The notes beneath the pieces were generated by a model, which worked only from the letters and a program-made list of their open reading frames with translations, was not told the DNA's origin and did not search any database. Shown piece by piece: positions 25,283 through 33,590 of a DNA stretch of 37,084 nt. Source of the stretch: Ignavibacteria bacterium (GTDB lineage Bacteria > Bacteroidota > Ignavibacteria > Tepidaquicellales > Tepidaquicellaceae); contig JAIBBK010000035.1 of assembly GCA_019694675.1 (NCBI GenBank), positions 141,579 to 178,662 of the forward strand, in the 5' to 3' direction. A program made the position numbers and the translations under genes. Every line of letters begins with the position of its first letter. Position 1 is the first letter of the stretch.

Positions 25283-25313
25283 CAAATATAAGAAAATAGA
25301 TTCATTCGGCAAA
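25283..25313 (-). promoter_or_regulatory. Strong promoter of tRNA-fMet
   Basis: Read leftward: TTTG (25313-25310), 19 nt, TATATTTG (25290-25283), both elements matching the Bacteroidota consensus fully. Only five bases separate the box from the mature tRNA 5' end. Confidence 0.75.
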
Positions 25314-25459
25314 GCCATTTCTAAAGGTTGAATAGCGGGAAACGGCAATGTTTGATCCGGTCGTTCCATCATCATGACTCCGTATCCCATGAATTTACAC
25401 TGATCGTCAAAATTCATCCAAAATAATTTGGAGACCGGCAAGAGCGACAAAATACTAAA

Positions 25460-25490
25460 TTGATTTTGGAATTCGATGAAACTAAATTTC
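25460..25490 (+). promoter_or_regulatory. Bacteroidota-type promoter for etfB-etfA
   Basis: TTG (25460-25462), 20 nt, TAAATTTC (25483-25490), 37 nt before the etfB ATG. Confidence 0.5.
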
Positions 25491-25527
25491 TCAGATTCAA
25501 ATTCAAAAAAATCTCTCCAGCATAATA

Positions 25528-26277
25528 ATGAAGATAATTGTTTGTGTGTCATTAGTTCCCGACAGTACGACAAAAGTAAAGATCTCGGGCAACGGAATGT
25601 CAATTGACGAAAACGGTGTCAGTTACATTCTTAATCCATACGACGAATTTGCCGTGGAAGAAGCACTCCAGCTTCGTGAGAAGAACGGAGGAGAAGTGAT
25701 TGCAGTATCCTTCGGGACAGACAAGGCAAAAGAAGCAATAAAGAAAGCATTCCAGATGGGTGCCGACAAGGGTGTTCTTATCAAAACTGAATCAGCAGAT
25801 TTTGATTCATTTTCTGCTGCAAAGAACCTTGCCGATTATATAGGATCGCAAAGCCCCGACCTTGTACTGATGGGAAAGCAGTCAATCGATTTTGACGGCC
25901 TCCTTCTGCCGTCCATGATCTCGGAAATGACGGGAATGCCCTCGACAAGCGTGGTAGTGAAGCTTGATGTTAACGGAACAAGCATTACAGCAGAACGTGA
26001 AATTGAAGGCGGCAAGGAAGTGCTTCAGCTCTCAATGCCGGCGATAATCGGTGTTCAGAAAGGAATAAATGAGCCAAGATATCCCAATCTCAAAAGCATA
26101 ATGGCTGCAAAATCAAAGCCAATAGAAGAGATCAGTGCCACATACAACGGGAATATCGTGAAAACAGTTGAAATGAAGCTTCCTCCTGCAAAATCTGCCG
26201 GTAAGATTTTCAGCAACGGTAAAGATGATGTTGCTGAACTGGTCAAGCTTTTGAGGGAAGAAGCAAAAGTAATCTAA
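25528..26277 (+). CDS. etfB: Electron transfer flavoprotein, beta subunit
   Basis: 249 aa, the normal EtfB size. The family N-terminus MKIIVCVSLVPDSTTKVKI is followed by NPYDEFAVEEALQLRE (about 38-53), GTDKAKEAIKKAFQMGADKG, and LVLMGKQSIDFDGLLLPSMI (about 112-131), a nucleotide (AMP)-binding region. The C-terminal half has SMPAIIGVQKGINEPRYPNLKS, the recognition-loop region of ETFs. With EtfA it forms a soluble FAD-containing heterodimer that passes electrons from acyl-CoA and other dehydrogenases to the quinone pool. It is the first gene of an operon with etfA 21 nt downstream; promoter at 25460-25490. Confidence 0.97.
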   Translation: MKIIVCVSLVPDSTTKVKISGNGMSIDENGVSYILNPYDEFAVEEALQLREKNGGEVIAVSFGTDKAKEAIKKAFQMGADKGVLIKTESADFDSFSAAKNLADYIGSQSPDLVLMGKQSIDFDGLLLPSMISEMTGMPSTSVVVKLDVNGTSITAEREIEGGKEVLQLSMPAIIGVQKGINEPRYPNLKSIMAAKSKPIEEISATYNGNIVKTVEMKLPPAKSAGKIFSNGKDDVAELVKLLREEAKVI

Positions 26278-26298
26278 TTTAAACTACCGGAAGAATTC

Positions 26299-27312
26299 AT
26301 GCCAAATAAGATTTTAGCTTTTGCCGAACTGAAAGAAGGCAATTTCAAGAACTCGGCATTCGAGGTTGTATCGGAAGCTTCAAAGCTTTCCAGAGAGTGC
26401 GCATGCGGGATGACTGTGCTGACAATTGGTGACATCAATCAGGAGCAGGCCGACAAACTGGCACATTACGGACCGTTGAAACTTACGGCTGTTGGATTAA
26501 ATGATCTCAATTCAAAAGGCGGTTCGGCTGATCTCAAATACTCCCCCACTTCCTTTGCAAAGGTCATAAGCAAATTTGCAGAAAAGGAAAACGCGGATGT
26601 AATAGTGATGTCTGCAACAGCTCTCGGAAAGGAACTTTCGGGAAGAGTTGCTGTATCAACCGGTTCAGCGGTTTTCAATGACTGCATCTCGCTTCAGGTC
26701 AGCGACGGAAAGATCACTGCTTCAAGGCCGGTCTATGCCGGAAAGAGCATTGTAACGATCAATACCGATTCACCAAAGATCGTCATAACTATTCGCCCGA
26801 ACGTATTCAAACCGGTAAAGACGGACGGCGGAAATGTTGAGCTGACAGTGCTTTCACCCGATGAGCTTGGAATCACTGCTTCGGATTTCGGAGTTGTTGT
26901 GAAGGAAGTGGTGGTCAGTTCAGAGAAACTTGACGTAGCGGAAGCGGACAGGATCGTATCAGGAGGCAGAGGACTCAAAGCACCTGAGAACTTCAGTCTT
27001 GTTGAAGACCTTGCGGCGGCGATCGGCGCTGCTACGGGAGCCTCAAGGGCAGTGGTTGATGCCGGCTGGAGGCCCCATTCCGAGCAGGTCGGGCAGACCG
27101 GAAAGACCGTTTCACCGAGCCTTTACATTGCCTGCGGAATCAGCGGTGCGATTCAGCATCTTGCAGGCATGTCATCGTCGAAATGCATTGTGGCAATAAA
27201 CAAAGACAAGGATGCGCCCATATTTCAGGTTGCCAACTACGGAATTGTAGGAGATGTTTTTGAAATACTTCCTGCTTTGACAGATGAAATGAAGAGAGTG
27301 GTTTCGCAGTAA
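26299..27312 (+). CDS. etfA: Electron transfer flavoprotein, alpha subunit
   Basis: 337 aa. The C-terminal FAD-binding domain is clear: GGRGLKAPENFSLVEDLAAAIGA, GASRAVVDAGWRPHSEQVGQTG, PSLYIACGISGAIQHLAGM, and IVAINKDKDAPIFQVANYGIVGD. These are the standard FAD-contacting blocks of EtfA, with the conserved Arg and the SGAIQH loop. The N-terminal domain carries NKILAFAELKEGNFKNSAFEV. It acts with EtfB, probably connected with fatty-acid oxidation, which fits the aceB-aceA operon nearby. A GGAAG ribosome site precedes the ATG. Confidence 0.97.
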   Translation: MPNKILAFAELKEGNFKNSAFEVVSEASKLSRECACGMTVLTIGDINQEQADKLAHYGPLKLTAVGLNDLNSKGGSADLKYSPTSFAKVISKFAEKENADVIVMSATALGKELSGRVAVSTGSAVFNDCISLQVSDGKITASRPVYAGKSIVTINTDSPKIVITIRPNVFKPVKTDGGNVELTVLSPDELGITASDFGVVVKEVVVSSEKLDVAEADRIVSGGRGLKAPENFSLVEDLAAAIGAATGASRAVVDAGWRPHSEQVGQTGKTVSPSLYIACGISGAIQHLAGMSSSKCIVAINKDKDAPIFQVANYGIVGDVFEILPALTDEMKRVVSQ

Positions 27313-27372
27313 TCTGGCAGGATAAATCACAGAACAAGAATTTATGAGCCGGCCCGCCGGTTAAGACCGCAA

Positions 27373-28017
27373 ATGGATTATTCAAATGACAACATACAGG
27401 TAGACATCTTCGGACTGTCACTTACACCTTCAATGAGTGGCGGAGGTTATGCCATTATTCTCAAAGAAGTGTCGGGTACGAGGAGATTGCCTATCATCAT
27501 AGGCCAGTTTGAAGCGCAGTCAATCGCACTTGAGCTGGAAGGAATAAAACCTCCCAGGCCATTGACGCATGATCTTCTCAGGGAGGTCATAGAGATTTTC
27601 GGATACTCGGTAAGCCACGTTCTTATTAATGAATTGAAAGATTCTACATTCTATGCAAAGATAAAGTTCGATTCCTCCGACATAGAGGAGATTGATGCAA
27701 GGCCTTCGGATGCGATTGCTCTCGCACTGAAGTTTTCATCTCCGATCTATGTTAGCTCCGAGATCATGGATGAGATAGGATTTGAGCCGGAATTTGAGGA
27801 ACAGGTTCTTCCTAAGCAGGAACAGCAACCCGGTGAAATCCCCGGACAGGACGAAGAGGAAACACCTGAGGATCTGTCAAAAGACCTGTCGGTGAAAGAA
27901 AGAAAGCTTCTTCAGCTAAAGGGAGAACTTGAAGAGGCACTTACGAATGAGGATTACGAAAAGGCGGCACAGCTTCGCGACGAAATAAGGAAACTTGAGA
28001 TCTCGAACCTAAACTAA
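27373..28017 (+). CDS. Bifunctional nuclease domain (DUF151) protein with C-terminal UVR motif
   Basis: 214 aa. Residues ~1-140 are a BFN/DUF151 domain, with MSGGGYAIILKEVSGTRRLPIIIG at about 19-42, the central segment PPRPLTHDLLREVIEIFGY, and the signature IDARPSDAIALALKFSSPIYVS at about 104-125. An acidic linker (about 145-172, many Glu, Gln, Pro) leads to a UvrB/UvrC-like (UVR) helical hairpin, KGELEEALTNEDYEKAAQLRDEIRKLE, at the C-terminus. DUF151 proteins have been reported as nucleases in plants and bacteria, and this BFN-UVR architecture is common in Bacteroidota. It lies 60 nt downstream of etfA and may belong to the same transcript. Confidence 0.93.
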   Translation: MDYSNDNIQVDIFGLSLTPSMSGGGYAIILKEVSGTRRLPIIIGQFEAQSIALELEGIKPPRPLTHDLLREVIEIFGYSVSHVLINELKDSTFYAKIKFDSSDIEEIDARPSDAIALALKFSSPIYVSSEIMDEIGFEPEFEEQVLPKQEQQPGEIPGQDEEETPEDLSKDLSVKERKLLQLKGELEEALTNEDYEKAAQLRDEIRKLEISNLN

Positions 28018-28041
28018 ATCATTCATCTTAATAAGATCAAA

Positions 28042-28617
28042 TTGAAAAGACTAATTGCTTTGGTATTTGTTCTTTCTGTGTTGTGGACTCCGGAATACTC
28101 GCATTCCCAGTTTGCGGGAACTGAAAATGTACATGATGATTTTGCTCCGGGTAAACTGAGCATGAAGATAAGTGATAAAGATAAGAAGGACAGAAAGCCA
28201 AAGATAAGTCCCAGCGCCGGATTCGGCATCGGTGTTGCGTCAATAGACGGACAGGTCGGATTCACATTTACGGCTCTTGCAGAGCTCAGGGCTTCACAGG
28301 TTTCGGTATTGCCTCAGGTTACATACTGGAACGCCGACAAGCAGACTAATTTCGAGATGGGCGTCGTTTCACAGTTTTATCTGACCTCAACTCCAGTATC
28401 ACCTTATGTTGACTTCGGCATTGGAGTGAATTTCTATGATTCGGATACACTGAATTTCTCAAAAGCGAGCCTGATCGCCGGGGCCGGACTGGAATTCAAG
28501 AACTTCAGCAAATCGTTCATTTTCTTTGTTGACGGCAAGTATAAATTGATTGCCAGCAATACGGGGAACATACCCTGTTTCCTTATCACTGCGGGGATGA
28601 AATTCCCGTTTCACTGA
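28042..28617 (+). CDS. Small outer-membrane beta-barrel-like protein (TTG start)
   Basis: 191 aa from a TTG at 28042; no in-frame ATG occurs between the preceding stop and a plausible signal peptide, so TTG is required. The signal peptide is KRLIALVFVLSVLWTPEYSHSQ. The mature part alternates hydrophobic and polar residues in short strands (GFGIGVASIDGQVGFTFTAL, SVLPQVTYWNADKQTNFEMG, FGIGVNFYD, ASLIAGAGLEFKNF, FITAGMKFPFH-like ending). It ends in Phe, like outer-membrane barrel proteins. About eight strands could fit a small barrel. Function unknown. It lies 25 nt after the nuclease gene and is closed by the terminator at 28638. Confidence 0.82.
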   Translation: MKRLIALVFVLSVLWTPEYSHSQFAGTENVHDDFAPGKLSMKISDKDKKDRKPKISPSAGFGIGVASIDGQVGFTFTALAELRASQVSVLPQVTYWNADKQTNFEMGVVSQFYLTSTPVSPYVDFGIGVNFYDSDTLNFSKASLIAGAGLEFKNFSKSFIFFVDGKYKLIASNTGNIPCFLITAGMKFPFH

Positions 28618-28637
28618 CAACAGAATCTGTTTGTCTT

Positions 28638-28674
28638 ATGCGTAAAGGATGTACGTCTTTTACGCATTTTTTTT
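28638..28674 (+). terminator. Rho-independent terminator abutting the coaX start codon
   Basis: A 12-bp stem ATGCGTAAAGGA / TCTTTTACGCAT (one G-U) with a six-base TGTACG loop and TTTTTTTT (28667-28674), directly followed by the coaX ATG at 28675. It fits all requirements for intrinsic termination of the upstream operon. Confidence 0.9.
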
Positions 28675-29421
28675 ATGAAAAATTTTCTGATTGACATAGG
28701 CAACTCTGCGATCAAGACCGCCTGGGCAAACTCCGGTTCTCTTCAACTTAAGAAGACCGCCAGGTTCGGTTATGACAAAAAAAAATTCCGCAGCGATCTT
28801 GAAAAGATCGTTAAAGTATGCCGCAGTAATTGCAGAGAGGAATTTTCAATTGCCGGTGTATCCCTTCTTGATGAAAGATTTCGCGGAACCGTCAGAAGCG
28901 TGATCAGAGAAGTACTCGATACTGAAACGGAATTTGTAAGCCCAAGTTCAAAACTGCCGTATGAACTCAAATATGCCGAGACCATTGGTTCTGACAGGCT
29001 ATGCAGTTCAGCAGCGGCAGTACGGCTTTCGGATTGCCCAGTTGTAATGACGATCGACTTCGGCACGGCTACGACATTCACAGTGGTCAGCAACGGATCA
29101 CTTACGGGCGGAATGATCTGTCCCGGGATCGGAACATCATTCTCGGCGCTGATCTCGAAGACAACATTACCGAATGTGATGCTGCGATTTCCGGATTCGG
29201 TATTCACGAGTACAACGGACGGTAACATCCGGGCGGGCGTACTTTACCAAAGCCTGTTCACCGCTGAGAGGGTGATCGAAGAAGCAAAAAGAGAGTTCGG
29301 GAAAGTATTTACATGCTGTACAGGCGGGTATTCCGGATTGATCGCCGGACGAACAAAGCTGATTGACTTGCGTGATCCACATCTTGTGCTCAAAGGAATC
29401 AATATCATCATTTCTCCATGA
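28675..29421 (+). CDS. coaX: Type III pantothenate kinase
   Basis: 248 aa, the usual CoaX length. It phosphorylates pantothenate in the first step of coenzyme A synthesis. ASKHA-fold motifs: LIDIGNSAIKTAW at residues 5-17 (phosphate-1 loop with catalytic Asp7), YAETIGSDRLCSSAAA at about 101-116, TIDFGTATTFTVVSNGSLTGG at about 125-145 (phosphate-2), and ICPGIGTSF at about 147-155. The start is fixed by homology (IDIGNS is always near the N-terminus), so the ATG directly after an eight-T terminator tract is real. No Shine-Dalgarno is possible in that tract. Its stop overlaps the yjbQ start by ATGA, suggesting coupling. Confidence 0.95.
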   Translation: MKNFLIDIGNSAIKTAWANSGSLQLKKTARFGYDKKKFRSDLEKIVKVCRSNCREEFSIAGVSLLDERFRGTVRSVIREVLDTETEFVSPSSKLPYELKYAETIGSDRLCSSAAAVRLSDCPVVMTIDFGTATTFTVVSNGSLTGGMICPGIGTSFSALISKTTLPNVMLRFPDSVFTSTTDGNIRAGVLYQSLFTAERVIEEAKREFGKVFTCCTGGYSGLIAGRTKLIDLRDPHLVLKGINIIISP

Positions 29422-29837
29422 AGATCTTCACCAGGGAGACCATAGTACCGACCAAGGGCAATTGCCATATTGTCAACGTCACCGATATAGCGGGAAAACA
29501 ACTGGAAGAAAGCAAACTTAAGGTCGGAAATTGCACGGTATTTATTATCGGATCCACGGCATCGGTCACTACAATTGAGTTTGAGCCGGGCCTGATCCTT
29601 GACTTTCCGAAACTCATGGACAAGCTTATCCCTGCTTATTCCAAGTATTTCCACAACGATACGTGGGGAGACAACAACGGACATTCGCATCTGAGAGCGT
29701 CGCTTGTCGGGGCATCCGTCTGCATACCGTTCACCGACTCAGAACTGATGCTCGGAACTTGGCAGCAGTTAGTTCTGATCGACTTTGACGAAAGGCCGCG
29801 CAACCGCAGGCTGGTAATACAGCTTATCGGAGAATGA
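29418..29837 (+). CDS. yjbQ: YjbQ/UPF0047 family protein
   Basis: 139 aa, the length of the family. Diagnostic motifs are VNVTDIAGKQLEESKLKVG, FIIGSTASVTTIEFEPGL, and HNDTWGDNNGHSHLRASLVG at about 78-97, whose His and Asp residues are conserved and thought to bind metal. Then come GASVCIPF and GTWQQLVLIDFDERPRNRRLVIQ. E. coli YjbQ has been reported to have weak thiamine-phosphate synthase activity; the physiological role is uncertain. It is overlapped at both ends (29418-29421 with coaX and 29834-29837 with the glycosyltransferase). Confidence 0.95.
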   Translation: MKIFTRETIVPTKGNCHIVNVTDIAGKQLEESKLKVGNCTVFIIGSTASVTTIEFEPGLILDFPKLMDKLIPAYSKYFHNDTWGDNNGHSHLRASLVGASVCIPFTDSELMLGTWQQLVLIDFDERPRNRRLVIQLIGE

Positions 29838-31321
29838 TCCGTCACTTCAAAGAGAACTTTTACTTCTATTTGATCTTCTTTTTTGCTGCGCTTCTCCGCA
29901 TCTATGATATCGAAACCAAGAACATGTGGTTCGACGAGATCTATTCATGGCGGATTTCCTTATCAGGATTCATAAAGATAGTTGCAGAAACTTCGGGTGA
30001 CATTCATCCTCCCCTGTTCTACTTTGTTCTTAAGATATGGATATTTGTGTTCTCCGATTCCGTATTCTCCATGAGAATGCTGAGCGTTGTGCTTTCACTC
30101 GCTTCAATGATATTGCTGTGGAGGCTGTCTCTCCTTCTTCTTGGAGACAAAACTCAGACGGCACTTGTTCTGCTCCTTTATGCATTGTCCCCTCTCAACA
30201 TTTTTTACTCGCAGGAAGTGAGAATGCTCAGTCTCAACCTTCTGCTCACACTCACTTCAGTTTTCTTCTTTGTAAGATATATCAGAGAGCCCAATGGCAG
30301 GACCGGTGTCATATACTGCATTGCGACAGCACTGTCGCTATACACTCACTATTTTGCATCATTCATACTCATTGCGGAAGTTGTCTGTTCAGCATATTTA
30401 TACATCAGGCATGAGGATCGCCGCAGCTCGCTGAAACCGTTCTTCAAATACCCTGCATTCGCTTTCGCAATGTTCATGCCCTGGCTTCCGATCATGATAG
30501 GCCAAACTCTGAAGGGACAGCCCTGGAGAAGTTCACAATCGGTTGGAGAAGTTGCGGCCGCTGTGTTTTCATATTTTCAGGATATGTTCCTGAGCGTTTA
30601 TCACACTTATGAAAGCATGGCCGTTTCTTACGTGTCCCGGGTTACTTCGCTCTTGGTCACGCTCTTTCTTTTCCTCTGTATTATGAGGACATTGAATTCC
30701 CGCCCGCTGAAACTGCATCCTGCTCTGACGGCGGTAGCCCTGTTCATTATCCCTTTCGCGCTTGCCGTAACTGTTTCATTCAGGCAGAGCATTGTATTGT
30801 CACGGTACCTCAGCATACTGGCGCCGTATCTTTTCATTTCACTTGTGTACTTTTCATTCAGATTCTATTCAAAGCGAACAGCCGCCATAATGTGCATACT
30901 CTTGTGTGCGGTAAGTGCATTCGGAGTTTCGATAAACTATTCCAACCAATTCAAGAATAATGATTACAGAAAAGTCATCTCCTGGATTGAGCGGTCTTAC
31001 ATGTCCGGTGACATGATCGTGGTTGAGCCGCATTTCATGGGCTGGTCGATTGACTACCACTCAAGACACTCCGGAAACAGACTGCCGTCCCCTTCCGTAC
31101 TTGGCTGGAATCTCGGAATGCAGCTGGATTCGCTTGGCAGGATTGCGGGGACCCGGAGATTCTGGATGATACTTGATTACAGTTCAATGGACCGGCAGGG
31201 ATACGATTCCGTTGATGTGGCCGTTCAAAGACTTGGCTACAAACAAGTGTCTGAAAAGAGCTTTTACCTGGTGCCGGACAAAGTCAATGTCAGGCTGTTT
31301 GAGAAGGCAGGCGGCAAATGA
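29834..31321 (+). CDS. GT39/PMT-like membrane glycosyltransferase
   Basis: 495 aa, polytopic: about ten hydrophobic segments between residues 8 and ~360. The family pattern is clear in the first loop, MWFDEIYSWRISL at about 32-44 (the catalytic-type Asp-Glu), and DIHPPLFYFVLKIW at about 56-69; YSQEVRMLSLNLLL at about 124-137 is also typical. These are the features of the PMT/ArnT-like GT-C superfamily, which transfers sugars from polyprenyl-phosphate donors on the outer face of the inner membrane. The C-terminal ~120 residues (DYRKVISWIERSYM..., GRIAGTRRFWMIL) are soluble and periplasmic. Donor and acceptor unknown. Translationally coupled to yjbQ by ATGA. Confidence 0.92.
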   Translation: MIRHFKENFYFYLIFFFAALLRIYDIETKNMWFDEIYSWRISLSGFIKIVAETSGDIHPPLFYFVLKIWIFVFSDSVFSMRMLSVVLSLASMILLWRLSLLLLGDKTQTALVLLLYALSPLNIFYSQEVRMLSLNLLLTLTSVFFFVRYIREPNGRTGVIYCIATALSLYTHYFASFILIAEVVCSAYLYIRHEDRRSSLKPFFKYPAFAFAMFMPWLPIMIGQTLKGQPWRSSQSVGEVAAAVFSYFQDMFLSVYHTYESMAVSYVSRVTSLLVTLFLFLCIMRTLNSRPLKLHPALTAVALFIIPFALAVTVSFRQSIVLSRYLSILAPYLFISLVYFSFRFYSKRTAAIMCILLCAVSAFGVSINYSNQFKNNDYRKVISWIERSYMSGDMIVVEPHFMGWSIDYHSRHSGNRLPSPSVLGWNLGMQLDSLGRIAGTRRFWMILDYSSMDRQGYDSVDVAVQRLGYKQVSEKSFYLVPDKVNVRLFEKAGGK

Positions 31322-31492
31322 TATGGCGGCTGTTGAACCCGCCCCGGTGAGTTTCATTTACAGAACAGCACGTGTGAATTTCAATGCCTGAATTATATGC
31401 AATTTTATAAGATTGTAACATCATGCTTTAGCTTTCTTTTGAACTCACAAACTAATATTTTGCACTTAACCCAAAGATAATTTTCGCGAATC

Positions 31493-33565
31493 TTGCAGAA
31501 TAAAGTACCATTCACTTACAGAAAGGCAGACTTCGGTTTTTACACATTTTTGGTCGCACTTTCGCTCATCGCTTTACTTTCTTTTGCCTTTTACAGCCCA
31601 TCCGACATACAGGATGATGTCAATAATAAGTTCACCACTGTTGGCAACATTACACTTACAGTAACCAACTACGGGACAATTGGGAACGGATTTGTAAACT
31701 TCCCTAATCAGCCTTCCTGTCAGTATCCAAAGAATTCCGGCATTGAGCACTTGTTTGTTGGCGGCCTTTGGATAGGAGGCTCAAAGAACAATGAGATCAA
31801 GGTGACCACCGCGGCCGTGGATGTATCCAATGCTAACCGTACCGAAGGATTCGAATTCACAAACGCTGCCGGAACAGGAATACTGGAGAGGTCAACACTT
31901 CAGAACTCGCCGAACTTCAGGCCGGACGCGATATCTCATCAGGATTTTGTCTGCGATTTTTTTGACACAAACACTTCCGTGAACGGCACAGTGATTCAGA
32001 ACCATAATCCGCTTGGCGTCAAAGTTCTTTTGCAGACATACTGCTACGACTACAACTTTGCAAACAACTGGGTTATACTCAATTACAAGATATTGAATAT
32101 CGGTTACCGCGGAAACACGGATCCGATAGACAGCATTTTCATCGGGCTTTGGTCAGACGCGGTAGTAAGGAACACCAACATAACAGTGCCGGGCGGCACA
32201 TCATTCTACAACAAAGGTGCGGACGGATATATTGACACTCTCCGGATGGCTTATGAATATGACTACAACGGCGACCCCGGATTCACAAACAGCTACATAG
32301 GCTTCAAGCTTCTCGGTACATCTCCAACACTTCCCAATGAGGATATTGGCGATAAGACCTACTTCACGATCTGGCAGTTCAGGAACAACACTGACCCGGT
32401 TTATCTGTCACCGCAGACCGATGAAAAGAAGTTTGTAAGGCTTAACGGCTATCTCGAGAACGGCCAGAGGATCGACACAAATCAGATCAATCAGCTAAGG
32501 CAAACTCCCAACAACAGGTCAGTACTGCTCTCATACGGCCCTTACAGAAGAACGGACGGCTCCGTTATGAGCCTCAATTACCTGCAGGACACCATTAACA
32601 TCGTCTATGCTGTGATCTGTGCAAAGAAGAACGGAACCGATCCGGCAACACTGGACACTGATTTTCAGAAGCAGAACCTATACACGGCGGCAGGATGGGC
32701 GCAAAGCGCATACGACAACGGATACAAACTTCCTTCACCGCCGGATGATCCGAAGGTGAGGACAGTGCTTGAGGATAAGAACGTAACGATCTTCTGGGCT
32801 GCCAATTCGGAGAGCTCTGTAGATCCTATTTCAAATCTTCAGGATTTTGAGGGATACAGGATCTACCGGACGAATCCCGGTGCCGACCTCAATCTTGAAC
32901 AGGACTTAACCACACAACTGAGGATCGTCGGGGAGTTTGACAGCGCATATAACAATGTGAGCAACAACACCGGCTTCAATTTCATAAAGCTTCAGAGTCC
33001 GAAATACTTTGAGAACGATACCGCGGCATACTATTACAGGTTTGACTTCCCGAACCAGCTGAACGGATTTCAGTATGTTTATTCCGTCACGGCTTTTGAC
33101 AAGGGCGACGTCACTCAGAATCTCGGTTCTCTTGAAAGCAGCATTCTCGGAAACTCCCAAAGAATAATTGTAGGAACTCCCCCGAACAACAGCGCTGATG
33201 CCGAGGTCGGGGTCTATCCCAATCCGTACTACGGAAGCGCCGTATGGGACGGTTCCGGCAACAAGAAGGAACTGCTGAGGAAGATCTACTTTTACAATCT
33301 GCCTTCCCAATGTGAGATTTCAATATGGACACTTGCGGGCGATCTTGTTGACAGGTTCAATCATGATGCATCGACCTATAACGGAAGCGACATTGAGTGG
33401 TTCAACACTTATTCTGACGGCACGCAGAAGTTTGCCGGAGGTGAGCATGCATGGGACATGATATCGCAGAACGATCAGGCAATTGCATCGGGGCTTTACA
33501 TTTTCACCGTAAAGGATTCGAATTCGGGAGAGATCAAAAAAGGAAAATTCGTCGTTGTAAAATAA
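31493..33565 (+). CDS. Exported Fn3-like protein with T9SS-like C-terminus (TTG start)
   Basis: 690 aa. The start is TTG at 31493; an in-frame TAA lies just upstream and no ATG precedes the hydrophobic segment (YTFLVALSLIALLSFAFYSP). The N-terminal half (TTVGNITLTVTNYGTIGNGF, PKNSGIEHLFVGGLWIGG) matches a type of large Ignavibacteria surface protein known from memory. A fibronectin-type III-like segment occurs around 415-545 (DDPKVRTVLEDKNVTIFW, FEGYRIYRT), suggesting sugar or protein contacts. The end (ISIWTLAGDLVDRFNHD ... GLYIFTVKDSNSGEIKKGKFVVVK) looks like a diverged T9SS C-terminal domain without the NPFNP hairpin. It starts a three-gene unit; the next gene is 25 nt downstream. Function unknown. 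Confidence 0.88.
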   Translation: MQNKVPFTYRKADFGFYTFLVALSLIALLSFAFYSPSDIQDDVNNKFTTVGNITLTVTNYGTIGNGFVNFPNQPSCQYPKNSGIEHLFVGGLWIGGSKNNEIKVTTAAVDVSNANRTEGFEFTNAAGTGILERSTLQNSPNFRPDAISHQDFVCDFFDTNTSVNGTVIQNHNPLGVKVLLQTYCYDYNFANNWVILNYKILNIGYRGNTDPIDSIFIGLWSDAVVRNTNITVPGGTSFYNKGADGYIDTLRMAYEYDYNGDPGFTNSYIGFKLLGTSPTLPNEDIGDKTYFTIWQFRNNTDPVYLSPQTDEKKFVRLNGYLENGQRIDTNQINQLRQTPNNRSVLLSYGPYRRTDGSVMSLNYLQDTINIVYAVICAKKNGTDPATLDTDFQKQNLYTAAGWAQSAYDNGYKLPSPPDDPKVRTVLEDKNVTIFWAANSESSVDPISNLQDFEGYRIYRTNPGADLNLEQDLTTQLRIVGEFDSAYNNVSNNTGFNFIKLQSPKYFENDTAAYYYRFDFPNQLNGFQYVYSVTAFDKGDVTQNLGSLESSILGNSQRIIVGTPPNNSADAEVGVYPNPYYGSAVWDGSGNKKELLRKIYFYNLPSQCEISIWTLAGDLVDRFNHDASTYNGSDIEWFNTYSDGTQKFAGGEHAWDMISQNDQAIASGLYIFTVKDSNSGEIKKGKFVVVK

Positions 33566-33590
33566 TGAGTTTAATCTAAACAGCATAATA

